Positions 35,795-47,935 of a stretch of DNA of 64,000 bases are shown here, one piece after another; positions within the stretch are counted from its first letter, which is position 1; each line of letters begins with the position of its first letter. The notes under the pieces were generated by a model that was given only the letters and a program-made list of their open reading frames with translations, was not told the origin of the DNA and ran no database searches. Made by a program: the position numbers and the translations under genes. The stretch comes from Sipunculus nudus (lineage: Eukaryota > Annelida > Sipuncula > Golfingiida > Sipunculidae): the NCBI GenBank assembly GCA_026874595.1, contig CM049316.1:1054001-1118000 (forward strand), given 5' to 3'.

Positions 35795-38700
35795 AACAAG
35801 TGACCCATGGGTCATAACGCTCAGCTGACTGACATGTTGACAATATGTCCTTGCACAAGCAACTAATTAAGATAATGTAGGTGGCATCATTGTCCATGCA
35901 TCTTAGCTTAAGTTTATGGGTCTTATCTGGCAATTTGTGTGTCTTTTGCATTATTTCTTGGGTGCTCAAACATACCCCAAAACTCTGAAAATATAGGTCA
36001 CAGTGACTAAATTTCAGGTTTCTTGGGAAAACTTTTAAGGAACTCTCAGGATGTCAAGTAAGAAGTTTCTGGGCCAGATGGTTATGATTTGTGCCCTACT
36101 TTGGTATCAAATTTTCAATTATTCTGAGGGGTGCTTATAAGCCCCTTAGCTCAGAAAATATGGGTAACAGAGACCTAATTTCATGTTTCCAAGGAGACTT
36201 TTAATGGACCTCCCTGGATTTAAAGTTAGAAGGTTCCAGGTCCAATGGTTATGATTTCGCCTGCTTGGTATCAAATTTTTAATTATGTTGGGGGTGTTTA
36301 TAAGCCCCATAGCTCAGATAAATATAGGTAACAGAGACCTAATTTCAAGTTTCCAAAAATTGAGAGAAAAAAATGTGTTAAATTTTTTAAAAAGTCCCAG
36401 TGGCGCCACCTGTCTGCATGAACTGAGGAAACAATGCATATGCATGCAAAGAATCATGCCCATCAATGCACTAGTTGTTTAGATACTTGAGCTGTTGTAT
36501 CAAATTTTTAGTTATTCTGGGGGGTACTTCTGAGCCCCCTAGCTTGGACAATATGGGTGACAGAGACCTAATTTCAGGTTTCCAAGGAGACTTTTTCATG
36601 GGCGTTCCTGCATGTCAAGATACAAGATTTTAGGTCCAGTCATTACAATTTGGGCCCTGTAACAGATGACCACATCTTTAAAGGTCTCAAAAACAAAATA
36701 AAAAAATAGTAAAAAACTAGATATTTCTTAGCACTGCAGGTGCCACAGTATCCTCAGACAATTAATCCCCCCCCCCCCCCCTAAGAATAGGCACCCCCAT
36801 CTTCAGCAGCAAATAATTTCAGACCAGTACCAATACCTTGAACCACTCCAGATATATGAGCAATTTTTACCGAAAGCAAACATATGGATGTACGCCACAC
36901 AATAACAATGCCACCAGCCTTGAATACAAGATGGAGGTATCCAAGATAAATGGACATGCACAATTTCAGCCCAATCTGTTCTTTAGTTTTAGACCTATAA
37001 TGCTCAGTACTCTCAAGTAGCAATGATGGGGTATTAAAAAGCGCGAAAACAAGGAAAGGACAAAAGGTGGCGCCACCTGTCTTCTGCATAAGACAAAGCT
37101 ATCCACGATCTTCAGTCAGTTTGATTTTTGGACCAATCCATGCATCCCTTATTTAGATATATTTGATTTTGTGTGATTATCACCATATATGCCAATATTC
37201 AAGGTCAAGGCCACTCTCATAGGAAAGGTCATGACCCCAATTTAAATATACATCATCCCCTAACCCATGTTTATGTTTATGCATAATATGAAAGAAATCT
37301 GTCCATCAGTTTTTGACTAATAATGCTCACAGTACTTTAAAGGGCCAATGATGGGGGTATTAAACGGCACAAAAACATTAAGGAAAGGATAACAGGTGGC
37401 GCACAGTTTCTGGTACCTGACAACACTGTCCTAGATCTTTGGTCAAGTTGATTTTTGGATCTTTTGAGATATGTATCAAACTTGTGGGTTTGGTGACTGT
37501 ACCTCAAATTCTTACAAAGTTAATCCATTTAAACATCATTTTAGCAAGAAAACATAAGGTGGCGCCACCGGTCTTCTGCAGGAAACAATGCTATCAAAGA
37601 TCTTATGTCAATTTGATTTTTGGACCAATCCATGCATCCCTAAGTGAGATATTCAAGTTAACATCATTTAAGCGTTTTGCCTCTGTGACCATGAAAAATG
37701 CATCAAGGTCATCTATATTTGAACTTGGCCTAGCCCTTGATAAGATGCATCTAAACTGTAGGTTTGGTGAATGTAACACAAATTCTTTTTTAGGTTATAA
37801 CCCTAATATCATTTTAGCATAATCGCTGCTGTGACCTTGAAAAAATGCATCAAGGACATCCATGTTCGAACTTGACCTAGCCATTGATAAGATGCATCAA
37901 ACCTGTGGGTTTGTTGATGGTACCTCAAATTCTTACAAAGTTATTGCATTAACATCATTTTAACAAGAAAACAACACAAGGTGGCACCACCTGTCATCTG
38001 CAAAAGACAAAGCTATCCAAGATCTTCAGTCAATTTGATTTTTGGATCATTCCATTTATCCCTTACTGAGATATTAAAGATTTTGTGTGAATTTCACCAA
38101 AAATGGGAATATTAAAGGTCAAGGCCACTCATAGGAAAGGTCATGACCCCAATTTAAATAAACATCATCCCATAACCCGTATCTATGTATAAGCATAATA
38201 TAAAAGAAATCTGTTCATTAGTTTTTTATTCATAATGCTCACAGTACTGTCAAGTAGCAATTTTGAGGGTATTAAAAGGCACGAAAATAAGTAAAGAATA
38301 ATAGGTGGCACCACCACTTTCTGGAACATGACAACACTATCCATGATCTTTGATCAACCTGATTTTGGGATCAATCCATGCAAGATTTCTTGAGATATTC
38401 AAGAATATGTGGGATTTTCCCAAAAATTGGACCTTTTCACGATCAAGGACATTCTCCTAGTGAAGGTCATGACCTCATTTTAAATAGTCGTCGTCCTTTC
38501 ATCCAAATCTATAGATATACCAAATTTGGAAAAGATCCGTGAAATATTTTTTTGAGTTATCGTGCCAACAAGTTTTATATGTGGCGGCGGGGGACCGGCA
38601 TGAAAACATAGTATCCCCCTACTTTGTCTGGGGATACAATAAACAAAATCTAGATGGCACCACCAGTCTGCAGAAACTGATGAAACATTCCATGACCAAT

Positions 38701-38905
38701 ATCCATGCAAAGAATTATGGTGATCAATGCATTAGTTGTTCAGATACTTGAGCTTTTGTATCAAATTTTTCATTGATCTGGGGGGTAATTCAGAGCCCTA
38801 CAGCTTGAAGAATATGGGTAACAAACACCTAATTCCAGGCTTCCAAGGAGATTTTTCACGATCCTCTTTGGATATAAAGTAAGAAGATTCCAGGTCCAGC
38901 AGTTA
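35795..38905 (+). mobile_element. Family B element B2, split by a nested family A element
   Basis: The 5' end is a perfect 14-bp palindrome TGACCCATGGGTCA (35801-35814) followed by GCTCAGCTGA. The core units match B1. At about 36720 the sequence jumps into element A2 and resumes at 38641 with AAACAAAATCTAGATGGCAC. The homologous uninterrupted stretch in B1 (about 35150-35190) joins these two sides. The right part ends near 38905 inside a core unit where the 47-bp array begins, so the B2 3' hairpin is missing. Confidence 0.65.
36720..38640 (+). mobile_element. Family A element A2, nested in B2
   Basis: The 5' end is ATATTTCTTAGCACTGCAGG then TGCC (small hairpin) and GTATCCTCAGACA (36748-36760), followed by a C homopolymer of about 17 and CTTCAGCAGC as in A1 and A3. 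The core has units with GGTGGCGCCACC at 37066-37077 and 37558-37569 and near forms at about 37397, 37980 and 38306. The last 550 bp match A1. The 3' end is a GGCGGCGGGGG run and hairpin 38611-38637 with an 8-bp perfect stem (GTATCCCC / GGGGATAC). No coding capacity. Confidence 0.72.
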
Positions 38906-38907
38906 GG

Positions 38908-41080
38908 GATGAGAAGGGGCAGGGTTTTAAAAGATAATCCAGCAGAGGTATAATAACAAGAAGGGGCAGGGTTGTAAAAGATAACCCAGCAGAGGTATAA
39001 TAACAAAAAGGGGCAGGGTTGTAAAAGATAACCCAGCAGAGGTATAATAACAAGAAGGGGCAGGGTTGTAAAAGATAACCCAGCAGAGGTATAATAACAA
39101 AAAGGGGCAGGGTTGTAAAAGATAACCCAGCAGAGGTATAATAACAAGGGGCGGGGTTGTAAAAGATAACCCAGCAGAGGTATAATATCAAGAAGGGGCA
39201 GGGTTATAAAAGATAACCCAGCAGAGGTATAATAACAAAAAGGGGCAGGGTTGTGAAAGAAAGTCCAGTAGAGGTACAATAACAAGAAGGGGTAGGGTTG
39301 TAAAAGATAACCCAGCAGAGGTATAATAACAAGAAGAGGCAGGGTTGTAAAAGATAACCCAGCAGAGGTATAATAACAAGGGGCGGGGTTGTAAAAGATA
39401 ACTACGCAGAGGTATAATATCAAGAAGGGGCAGGGTTATAAAAGATAACCCAGCAGAGGTATAATAACAAAAAGGGGCAGGGTTGTGAAAGAAAGTCCAG
39501 TAGAGGTACAATAACAAGAAGGGGTAGGGTTGTAAAAGATAACCCAGCAGAGGTATAATAACAAGAAGAGGCAGGGTTGTAAAAGATAACCCAGCAGAGG
39601 TATAATAACAAGAAGGGCAGGGTTGTAACATAACCCAGCAGAGGTATAATAACAAGAAGTGGCAGGGTTGTAAAAGATAACCCAGCAGAGGTATAATAAC
39701 AAGAAGTGGCAGGGTTGTAAAAGATAACCCAGCAGAGGTATAATAACAAGAAGGGGTAGGGTTGTAAAAGATAACCCAGCAGAGGTATAATAACAAGAAG
39801 GGGCAGGGTTGTAAAAGATAACCCAGCAGAGGTATAATAACAAGAAGGGGCAGGGTTGTAAAAGATAACCCAGCAGAGGTATAATAACAAGAAGGGGCAG
39901 GGTTGTAAAAGATAACCCAGCAGAGGTATAATAACAAGAAGGGCAGGGTTGTAAAACATAACCCAGCAGAGGTATAATAACAAGAAGTGGCAGGGTTGTA
40001 AAAGATAACCCAGCAGAGGTATAATAACAAGAAGGGGCAGGGTTGTAAAAGATAACCCAGCAGAGGTATAATAACAAGAAGGGGCAGGGTTGTAAAAGAT
40101 AACCCAGCAGAGGTATAATAACAAGAAGGGGCAGGGCTGTAAAAGATAACCCAGCAGAGGTATAATAACAAGAAGGGGCAGGGTTGTAAAAGATAACCCA
40201 GCAGAGGTATAATAACAAGAAGGGGCGGGGTTGTAAAAGATTACCCAGCAGAGGTATAATAACAAGAAGGGGCAGGGTTGTAAAAGATAACCCAGCAGAG
40301 GTATAATAACAAGAAGGGGCGGGGTTGTAAAAGATAACCCAGCAGAGGTATAATAACAAGAAGGGGCGGGGTTGTAAAAGATAACCCAGCAGAGGTATAA
40401 TAACAAGGGGCGGGGTTGTAAAAGATAACCCAGCAGAGGTATAATAACAAGAAGGGGCGGGGTTGTAAAAGATAACCCAGCAGAGGTATAATAACAAGGG
40501 GCGGGGTTGTAAAAGATAACCAAGCAGAGGTATAATAACAAGAAGGGGCGGGGTTGTAAAAGATAACCCAGCAGAGGTATAATAACAAGGGGCGGGGTTG
40601 TATAAGATAACCCAGCAGAGGTATAATAACAAGAAGGGGCGGGGTTGTAAAAGATAACCCAGCAGAGGTATAATAACAAGGGGCGGGGTTGTAAAAGATA
40701 ACCCAGCAGAGGTATAATAACAAGAAGGGGCGGGTTGTAAAAGATAACCCAGCAGAGATATAATAACAAGAAGGGGCAGGGTTGTAAAAGATAACCCAGC
40801 AGAGGTATAATAACAAAAGGGGCAGGGTTGTAAAAGATAACCCAGCAGAGGTATAATAACAAGAAGGGGCAGGGTTGTAAAAGATAACCCAGCAGAGGTA
40901 TAATAACAAGAAGGGACAGGGTTGTAAAAGATAACCCAGCAGAGGTATAATGACAAGAAGGGGCAGGGTTGTAAAAGATAACCCAGCAGAGGTATAATAA
41001 CAAGAAGGGGTAGGATTATAAAAGATAACCCAGCAGAGGTATAATAACAAGAGGGGGTAGGATTATAAAAGATAACCATC
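38908..41080. repeat. 47-bp satellite array, about 46 copies
   Basis: The unit is GAAGGGGCAGGGTTGTAAAA followed by GATAACCCAGCAGAGGTATA and ATAACAA. A 44-bp variant (AACAAGGGGCGGGG) alternates with the 47-bp form at about 40380-40740, giving a 91-bp dimer. A block of about 230 bp with rare variants (AAGAAAGTCCAGTAGAGGTAC) is present twice, about 39188-39410 and 39419-39600. The minus strand of the unit has no stop codon in any frame, so several frames stay open for up to 556 codons; these are not genes. Confidence 0.95.
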
Positions 41081-41964
41081 AGAAAGAAAATGGTACATAA
41101 GTGCATAAATGTGACTGCCTCATGTTTCCTATAATGACATTAGCACACCCAGCTGAGAAACACTACGCCATTTTGTATAGCTTTGATACCCCTACATAGT
41201 AATTAAAATTACAGTGAGGGATAAACCCCTGGGCCCCAAGTATAAGGTGTCAGAGAGATTGTCAGGTAAGTAAGTTGGGTTTAGATTTGTTTCCACTGAG
41301 TGCTGGATGGTTAAGGAATCTTATAAGATGTATGAAGAACAGGTAAAGCTTTCCTACAGGTCTGTTAGCCTAATTACAGGTATGTAAGCCTAATTACAGG
41401 TATATTAATGCCTCCTCATGTCACCATCCCTGTATGACAGGCAGTGTCTGTGCACATAATAAAGCAAATTATTAAAGGACTTCAATCATTCTTCTTGGAG
41501 CATTTGATCTAACATACAGATAATAAAGCAAGTTATTAAATGATTTTAATAAACCTTCCTGAAGCGTTTGATCTTACATACAGACATGGAATTCAAAGCT
41601 TTGACTAAAGTTTGAAGCTGGCTGGGATCCAGGGACAAACAGAATCTTAACCTGTTTTTTTTTATATGTTTGCTGGCATGTGTATCTTCAGGAAAGATTT
41701 ATCCTTGAAATTTGTAGTTGTTCATTTTTTGTTGTTAACATGAATAAAAAGGTCAGAAGATATAGGTCTTAAGCACTGGAATAACATTCAGATAAATACA
41801 ATGGGACAGACAGTCAGTCAGGTGATAAAATGATAATTCCAAGTTCCTTAACAAAATTTTGATTCATTTTTAAGATCTTTTCAAACTCTTTTCAAGGACT
41901 TAAGTTTGAATTTTCTTCTTTTTTTGCATCTAATACTTCATTTCAACACAGAAGTATAGTTGTG
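41081..41964. other. Unique spacer between arrays
   Basis: No gene seen. Two short similar segments occur at about 41460-41515 and 41525-41580 (AATAAAGCAAATTATTAAA and a variant). Confidence 0.4.
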
Positions 41965-42262
41965 GTAATGTCAGACAAAAACAATGTAATCTTTGTCAAA
42001 CAAAAACAATGTGATAATTGTCGAACAAAAACAATGTGATCTTTGTCGAACAAAAACAATGTGATCATTGTCGAACAAAAACAATGTGATCTTTGTCAAA
42101 TGAAAACAATGTGATCTTTGTCAAACAAAAACAATGTGATCATTGTCAAACAAAAACAATGTGATCATTGTCGAACAAAAACAATGTGATCTTTGTCAAA
42201 CAAAAACAATGTGAACTTTGTCAAACAAAAACAATGTGATCTTTGTTGAACAAAATCAACAT
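41965..42262. repeat. 25-bp minisatellite, about 11 copies
   Basis: The unit is GTCAAACAAAAACAATGTGA followed by TCTTT. Variant positions (GTCAA/GTCGA; CTTT/CATT) are mixed along the array. Confidence 0.85.
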
Positions 42263-42302
42263 AATCACCAATGAGTTACATATGAGCTTGGTACCAAACA
42301 AT

Positions 42303-42305
<3 letters not shown>

Positions 42306-42363
<58 letters not shown>
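42306..42363. repeat. TA dinucleotide microsatellite, about 29 repeats
   Basis: An uninterrupted TA run of about 58 bp. Such runs often vary in length and can be mis-assembled. Confidence 0.95.
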
Positions 42364-42366
<3 letters not shown>

Positions 42367-42900
42367 TCAGATACCTACAAAACTGATCAAAGTTTAAACA
42401 TCTGACAGTCTAGTCACATAAAAAATATATTAGAATAATTGATCAAAGGTTGTACATTTGCCTGTATGAGTACATACAAAATATACCAAAAAAAAATTGA
42501 TCAAAGTTTGTCCATCTGCCTATATAACTACAAACAAAATATTACAAAATTTATCTTATTTTGTACATCTGCCCCTTTCTGACTGCATACAAGACATCTA
42601 CAAAATTGATCACTCTACCCCTGTGGCCATTTACAATATTGACAGATGTGGAGAGACATATCTTCATTTTGTTAAATCATGATAGTAGGTGCTATCTCAG
42701 TGTTGTTAAGTTTTGTCAACAATCCAAATAAAGGAGCCATTGGTCACATCACTCAGCTGAATTTTGGAAAATGTAAGCAATACATTTCAAACAATAGCAA
42801 ATTTTTGCACTACCGGTGAAATAAGCTCTCTAGCTTAAAAAGTTATCACGTTAAGCGAGTAAATATATTTTCTGATTTTTAACAAAGTGTATTATGGTTC

Positions 42901-43099
42901 AGGGGCAGAAACAGGATTTTGGAAAAGGGGGATCCAACCCAGGAGGGCTAATGAAAATCCTTAAAAAAGGTCATCAGGTCTGGAAAGGGGGGGTCCAGGC
43001 AGCAAAATTTTGTCTAAAACGCTTTAAAAAAGCTTGCATCGGGTGAAAAAGGGGGGGGGGGGGGGTCCGGACCCCCTGGACCCCCCCTGGATCTGCTTC
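42901..43099. mobile_element. 199-bp hAT-like MITE nested in B5
   Basis: The left end is AGGGGCAGAAACAGG and the right end, read inward, is GAAGCAGATCCAGGGGGG, imperfect inverted ends. Flanks TATGGTTC (42893-42900) and TGTGGTTT (43100-43107) look like a diverged 8-bp duplication. Other B copies read ATTATGTTTGGGCCCATAAC across this point, a natural empty site. The interior is G- and C-tract-rich. Confidence 0.6.
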
Positions 43100-43424
43100 T
43101 GTGGTTTGGCTATAACTATAAAGATTTATGCAGTGTTGTACTAATTTCTAGCATGTACATAGAAAATATATGCATGAATGGTTATATCAAATGTGAAAAG
43201 ATTTACAACAGCAGTTTTCATAATAGGCAGTTTTGAAGTGTAACAATTATATTTACTGGAAAACAGAGGTTTTCCCTTACCAGTAATTCCTCAAAGGAAT
43301 GAAGTCACAGTCACAGTGACCCAGTTGTGGGTTTGGTAGGAGAACTTAGGGATATCTATGTCAGATTTTAAATTTGTAAGTCTAACATTTTCAAAACATG
43401 CCCTGATAATGGACGAATGACAGG

Positions 43425-43665
43425 ACAGCCAGCTGGCCAAAAGGATGACAGACAAAGGATCACGATAATACTGGACAGCCAGCCAGCCAGCCAGAGGGAT
43501 GACAGACAAAGGATCACGATAATACTGGACAGCCAGCCGGCCAGCCAGAAGGATGACAGACAAAGGATCACGATAATACTGGACAGCCAGCCGGCCAGCC
43601 AGAAGGATGACAGACAAAGGATCACGATAATACTGGACAGCCAGCCGGCCAGCCAGAAATATGAC
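43425..43665. repeat. 54-bp array inside the tail of B5, about 4.5 copies
   Basis: GGATCACGATAATACTGGAC recurs at 43457, 43511, 43565 and 43619. The unit joins the B tail (GACAGACAAAGGATCACGAT) to a CAGCCAGCCGGCCAGCCAG microsatellite. Both strands stay open because 54 is a multiple of three; no gene is implied. Confidence 0.88.
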
Positions 43666-43712
43666 AGACATTAAGGATCACGATAATATAGCTCAGTTGA
43701 CTTAAAGTCAGC

Positions 43713-46021
43713 CTTTGCCCTTAACTCCAGCATGAGCAAAACCTTTGCCATTAAATTTTCTAAAGGAAAGAGTTGTCTAATGTATGTGGCATTTTGTGCT
43801 TTCTCTGGTGGTTACATGTGATGCTTCCCCACTGTTACTGCTCAATCACATACCTGGTTAAAAGCTTCAGGCCTTAAAATGCAAGGATATATTATTCTCA
43901 ACCTTCAGCCGATGTGTATGACATTTGGATGAGCTGAACATTCATTAAATGCACCTGTTTTATTTTAATATTTTCTTGACATTAAGTTGATCCCTGCATG
44001 TTAGGGATATTGTCACAAGACAGGTATAGAGGTAAAAAATCTAGGTCAAGATCAGCATGGCAAGGAGGTCACCAAAAAGTGTGACTCTGATCTGCCACCT
44101 GTTTGCTAATGCATGCAAGATATAACTGCAAGCCTTTGGTTGAGGACTTTTGAGTTCAGGAATGTTTGTATCGTTTGCAAGGATATATAAGAATTTTCAG
44201 TAAACCTTCCAGATTTCCAAAACTTTCACATGGAATCACTTTTTACACATGGAATATAAAAAATGGACAACATCATAAAAAACTCAGACAAAAAGATGCC
44301 ATTGTATTTGCAGCACTACATTTTTTCAGTTTTAATAAATCATATTTCCTATAACATGTAACAGAAAAACATTTCAGGTTTCTTAATCGATGTACATTTC
44401 AACTATGTTATAATATATGCCAGTCCATCAACTGAACCTAGCCATACAACATCTTAATATACAGGTGCTTGAATCCTACTTTTCCCCACAATTCTGTTAA
44501 GGATCACTGAATGTAAAGGTATCTACAAGTGTTCTTTAATATATCCATTTTAAATATTAATTATTATAATGGTTATTACAGGTTGAGTTAAGTAGGCATA
44601 GCATTATTTATATGACCACACTAGGCTTCATATATTAGGATTCGAGCCTCCATGCTTTATAAATTATCTGTTATACACAAATGTAATTTAATTACTGAGG
44701 TCATTTATACAACTTTAAATCATGTTATCATTTAAATATTGAAAGTAACAAAATAGCAATGTTTTGATTAAATTATTTAATGAGTTTTTATTGAAATTCA
44801 TTCCAGGAAGCTCACATTCATTAATGGCTGTTTATCTTTCTTATCTTTATAGTATAAAAATCAATCCAGTTTAAATGAGGCATCCTTCTGGTTGTGTCGA
44901 AAGGATCTTCATGTGAATGATAATACAAATTTCCTTTAACAGCTTTCACTACAGTACCCTCAGGCACAAATCATGACATGCTGAACTTTTAACATTCACT
45001 GCCCATCAAATAAATTCTGTGTATAATTAATAATCTGTAGACTTGTTAGAGGGGATGCTGGCCCAGTGACCAAGGCAAGTCAAGATGTCTCAGTGGCAGC
45101 ACTCAAAAGAAATTAGTCCTACAAGAAAGGAGGACGTCCCTGTCAGCAGCAAAGGAAAACCTTCCTGGTGGCTGCTTGTAATCACTTAGTTGAAAGAGAA
45201 GCCAAGCCAAGCATGAAAACAAAGGCTGAGCAGCTGAAGCACTCATCATCATTTCACTGTGTGCTTGTTAGTTGATCTGTGGAGATGATTTGTAAGCTTG
45301 AAGCAGTGTACCATTCAGTACAGCATGAAGATGATTCAGTTCTTGAGTTGGCTTACTCTTACCATCTTCTTGTCATCCTAATTACTTCAAGCTTTACCAA
45401 AGGTGATTATGTTACAAGACACGAGTGACACTGAGTGAGACAGTCAAACTGTTTGAATGACAATGACTTACTTCGCCCATTAATGTTAGCTCTTACAAAT
45501 CTCTGTCTCACCATGAAATCATTTGTGGAGAATACTCCTAATTAAGAAGATTACATACATCTGATGACAGACATCCACTTGAGTATATCTTCATTAAGAT
45601 TACGACATACATCTGTCCCTTACGCACTTTTATATTTCTCATACTCTTAAAGTTTCTCTCAATGAAATTAACAAGCCAACCATATCAAATGTTAACAATG
45701 TTTTTTTTATGGGGGGGGGGGGGGGGATCTTAAGCTGAAATCAACATGATCCTCAAACTATGCTGCAGTTTAAGTGTAAGACATGAACTAGACAAATCCA
45801 GGAATGTTCTTACACTGATCAAATAAAATAATGTGACAGAAAGATAATGTTCAGGTAACTAATTTGGTCAAAAGACCTTGTTAATTTCCACCTTTATTTT
45901 CAGTAATAAAATTAGACATCAATCTAAACCATACATTTTTTAAATCTACCAATATAACCAGGCCGAGTCCTGCTTTGTTCGAGGATAGATATATTCCTCA
46001 TGTAATTCTAAGTATTTTAGG
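43713..46021. other. Unique AT-rich DNA, no gene seen
   Basis: Only short unrecognised frames. A G homopolymer of about 16 lies at 45712-45727. Confidence 0.4.
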
Positions 46022-46085
46022 CCAAGCGGCGTACCTAGCCTCATTGCAGCCCGGGGCGGTCTTAGAAATTGCCGCCCCTCTAACA
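46022..46085. mobile_element. Solo transposon-end remnant
   Basis: GCGGCGTACCTAGCCTCATT, GCAGCCCGGGGCGGTC and GCCGCCCCTC form a GC-rich patch in AT-rich DNA, resembling the ends of hAT-like elements that begin with a GGCGTAGCTAGG-type motif. No partner end was found in the next 700 bp, so it is a fragment if real. Confidence 0.35.
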
Positions 46086-46776
46086 AAACATTACAAAACT
46101 GGATAACATATTGAAACATATCGTTTCAAATGTCTTTGTTACAGGCTTGTATTTGACAACAACGCAATTATATGGATTCACTGGCAGGAAATTCTTCCGT
46201 CACATATTAAAGAGCAGACATCTCTTTGCTAATGTAAATCAAAAAATCGCTCGAAGCTCAAACAACTATATTTCATTATGAAGTGAACAGAAAGGAATAA
46301 AACGAATAAATTGTAACTACTAACAGATTACACTGCAGGATACACATTTAATGTGGGAAATTGATCTTTCATCATTCATGTAAACACGATTCATGATTAC
46401 TTTAAACTCAACTTGGGAAAAAAACTTTATGTAGTGAGTGTTATTCCATTCTCGACGCATACAAATACTTTGTCACATCTATAATTCCACCTCTTGTTAT
46501 CGCATATGACAGCAGGTACATCTAATAGAGCTATTGAGATATGCATGGTAGAGCTGCAGGCAAGTCATTTAGTCTTTACTAAAACAGCGTAATTCATGAG
46601 TTAAGCATATATATGTAGGCAGGGCATGTTTATTGTTTAATTAAAATATCCTCAAAGTTAAAACATACTTTAATTCAAGGCTACATCAAAATCATTTAAG
46701 AATTATAGTGATTATGCACTTTGGGAGGTTTTATTTATAAACTGATGACTATTTGTTATTCAATAAAGTATTTATT
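46086..46776. other. Unique spacer, no gene seen
   Basis: Nothing recognised before the 119-bp array. Confidence 0.4.
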
Positions 46777-47935
46777 GATAGCTCAACTGTTTAATCTGAT
46801 GGTGAGCACTTTATGTATGATCCTGTACGTTAGAGTATTGATCAGTGGACCCTATCATTGTACACAAGACTTTGAGAGACAGCTGACTTGCGATGGATAG
46901 CTCAACTGTTTAAACTGATGGTGAGAACATAATGTATGATCCTGTAAGTTAGAGTATTGATCAGTGGACCATATCATTGTACACAAGACTTTGAGAGACA
47001 GCTGACTTGTGATGGATAGCTCAACTGTTTAATCTGATGGTGAGAACTTTATGTATGATCCTGTACATTAGAGTATTGATCAGTGGACCCTATCATTGTA
47101 CACAAGACTTTGAGAGACAGCTGACTTGCGATGGATAGCTCAACTGTTTAAACTGATGGTGAGAACTTTATGTATGATCCTGTAAGTTAGAGTATTGATC
47201 AGTGGACCCTATCATTGTACACAAGACTTTGAGAGACAGCTGACTTGCGATGGATAGCTCAACTGTTTAAACTGATGGTGAGAACTTTATGTATGATCCT
47301 GTAAGTTAGATATGATCAGTGGACCCTATCATTGTTCACAAGACTTTGAGAGACAGCTGACTTGCGATGGATAGCTCAACTGTTTAATCTGATGGTGAGA
47401 ACTTTATGTATGATCCTGTACGTTAGAGTATTGATCAGTGGACCCTATCATTGTACACAAGACTTTGAGAGACAGCTGACTTGCGATGGATAGCTCAACT
47501 GTTTAAACTGATGGTGAGAACTTCATGTATGATCCTGTAAGTTAGAGTATTGATCAGTGGACCCTATCATTGTACACAAGACTTTAAGAGACAGCTGACT
47601 TGCGATGGATAGCTCAACTGTTTAATCTGATGGTGAGAACTTTATGTATGATCCTGTACGTTAGAGTATTGATCAGTGGACCCTATCATTGTACACAAGA
47701 CTTTGAGAGACAGCTGACTTGCAATGGATAGCTCAACTGTTTAAACTGATGATGAGAACTTTATGTATGATCCTGTAAGTTAGAGTATTGATCAGTGGAC
47801 CTTATTACTGTACACAAGACTTTGAGAGACAGCTGACTTGCGATGGATAGCTTAACTGTCTAAACTGATGGGGAAACTTTATGTATGATCCTGAATGTTA
47901 GAGTATTGATCAGTGGCCCCTATCATTGTACCAGT
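46777..47935. repeat. 119-bp satellite, about 10 copies, dimeric pattern
   Basis: GATAGCTCAACTGTTTAA recurs every 119 bp from 46777. Two linked variants alternate: type 1 TTTAATCTG with CTGTACGTTAG, type 2 TTTAAACTG with CTGTAAGTTAG. The order is about 1-2-1-2-2-1-2-1-2-end, so most of the array is a 238-bp dimer with one unit-level slip. The last unit is diverged. Confidence 0.93.

Larger units (their letters stand above)
42730..43712 (+). mobile_element. Family B element B5 with nested hAT and an expanded tail
   Basis: The 5' end is AGCCATTGGTCACATCACTC followed by AGCTGA, a diverged form of the B start. The core matches the copies at 51700-52380, 59050-60440 and 62985-63690 (ACAAAGTGTATTATG; GTGTAACAATTATATTTA). 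It is interrupted by a 199-bp hAT-like element (42901-43099). The tail microsatellite is replaced by a 54-bp array (43425-43665). The hairpin at about 43690-43712 has a 6-bp perfect stem in TTGACTTAAAGTCAG. No coding capacity. Confidence 0.65.

Noticed and set aside
39420-41106. Overlapping minus-strand open frames up to 556 codons with multi-pass membrane appearance
   Set aside because: They are translations of a 47-bp satellite unit lacking stops in all frames; the three frames overlap and repeat with a 47-residue period.
43291-43674. Open frames on both strands at the 54-bp block
   Set aside because: Periodic frames of a tandem array within the tail of a family B element.
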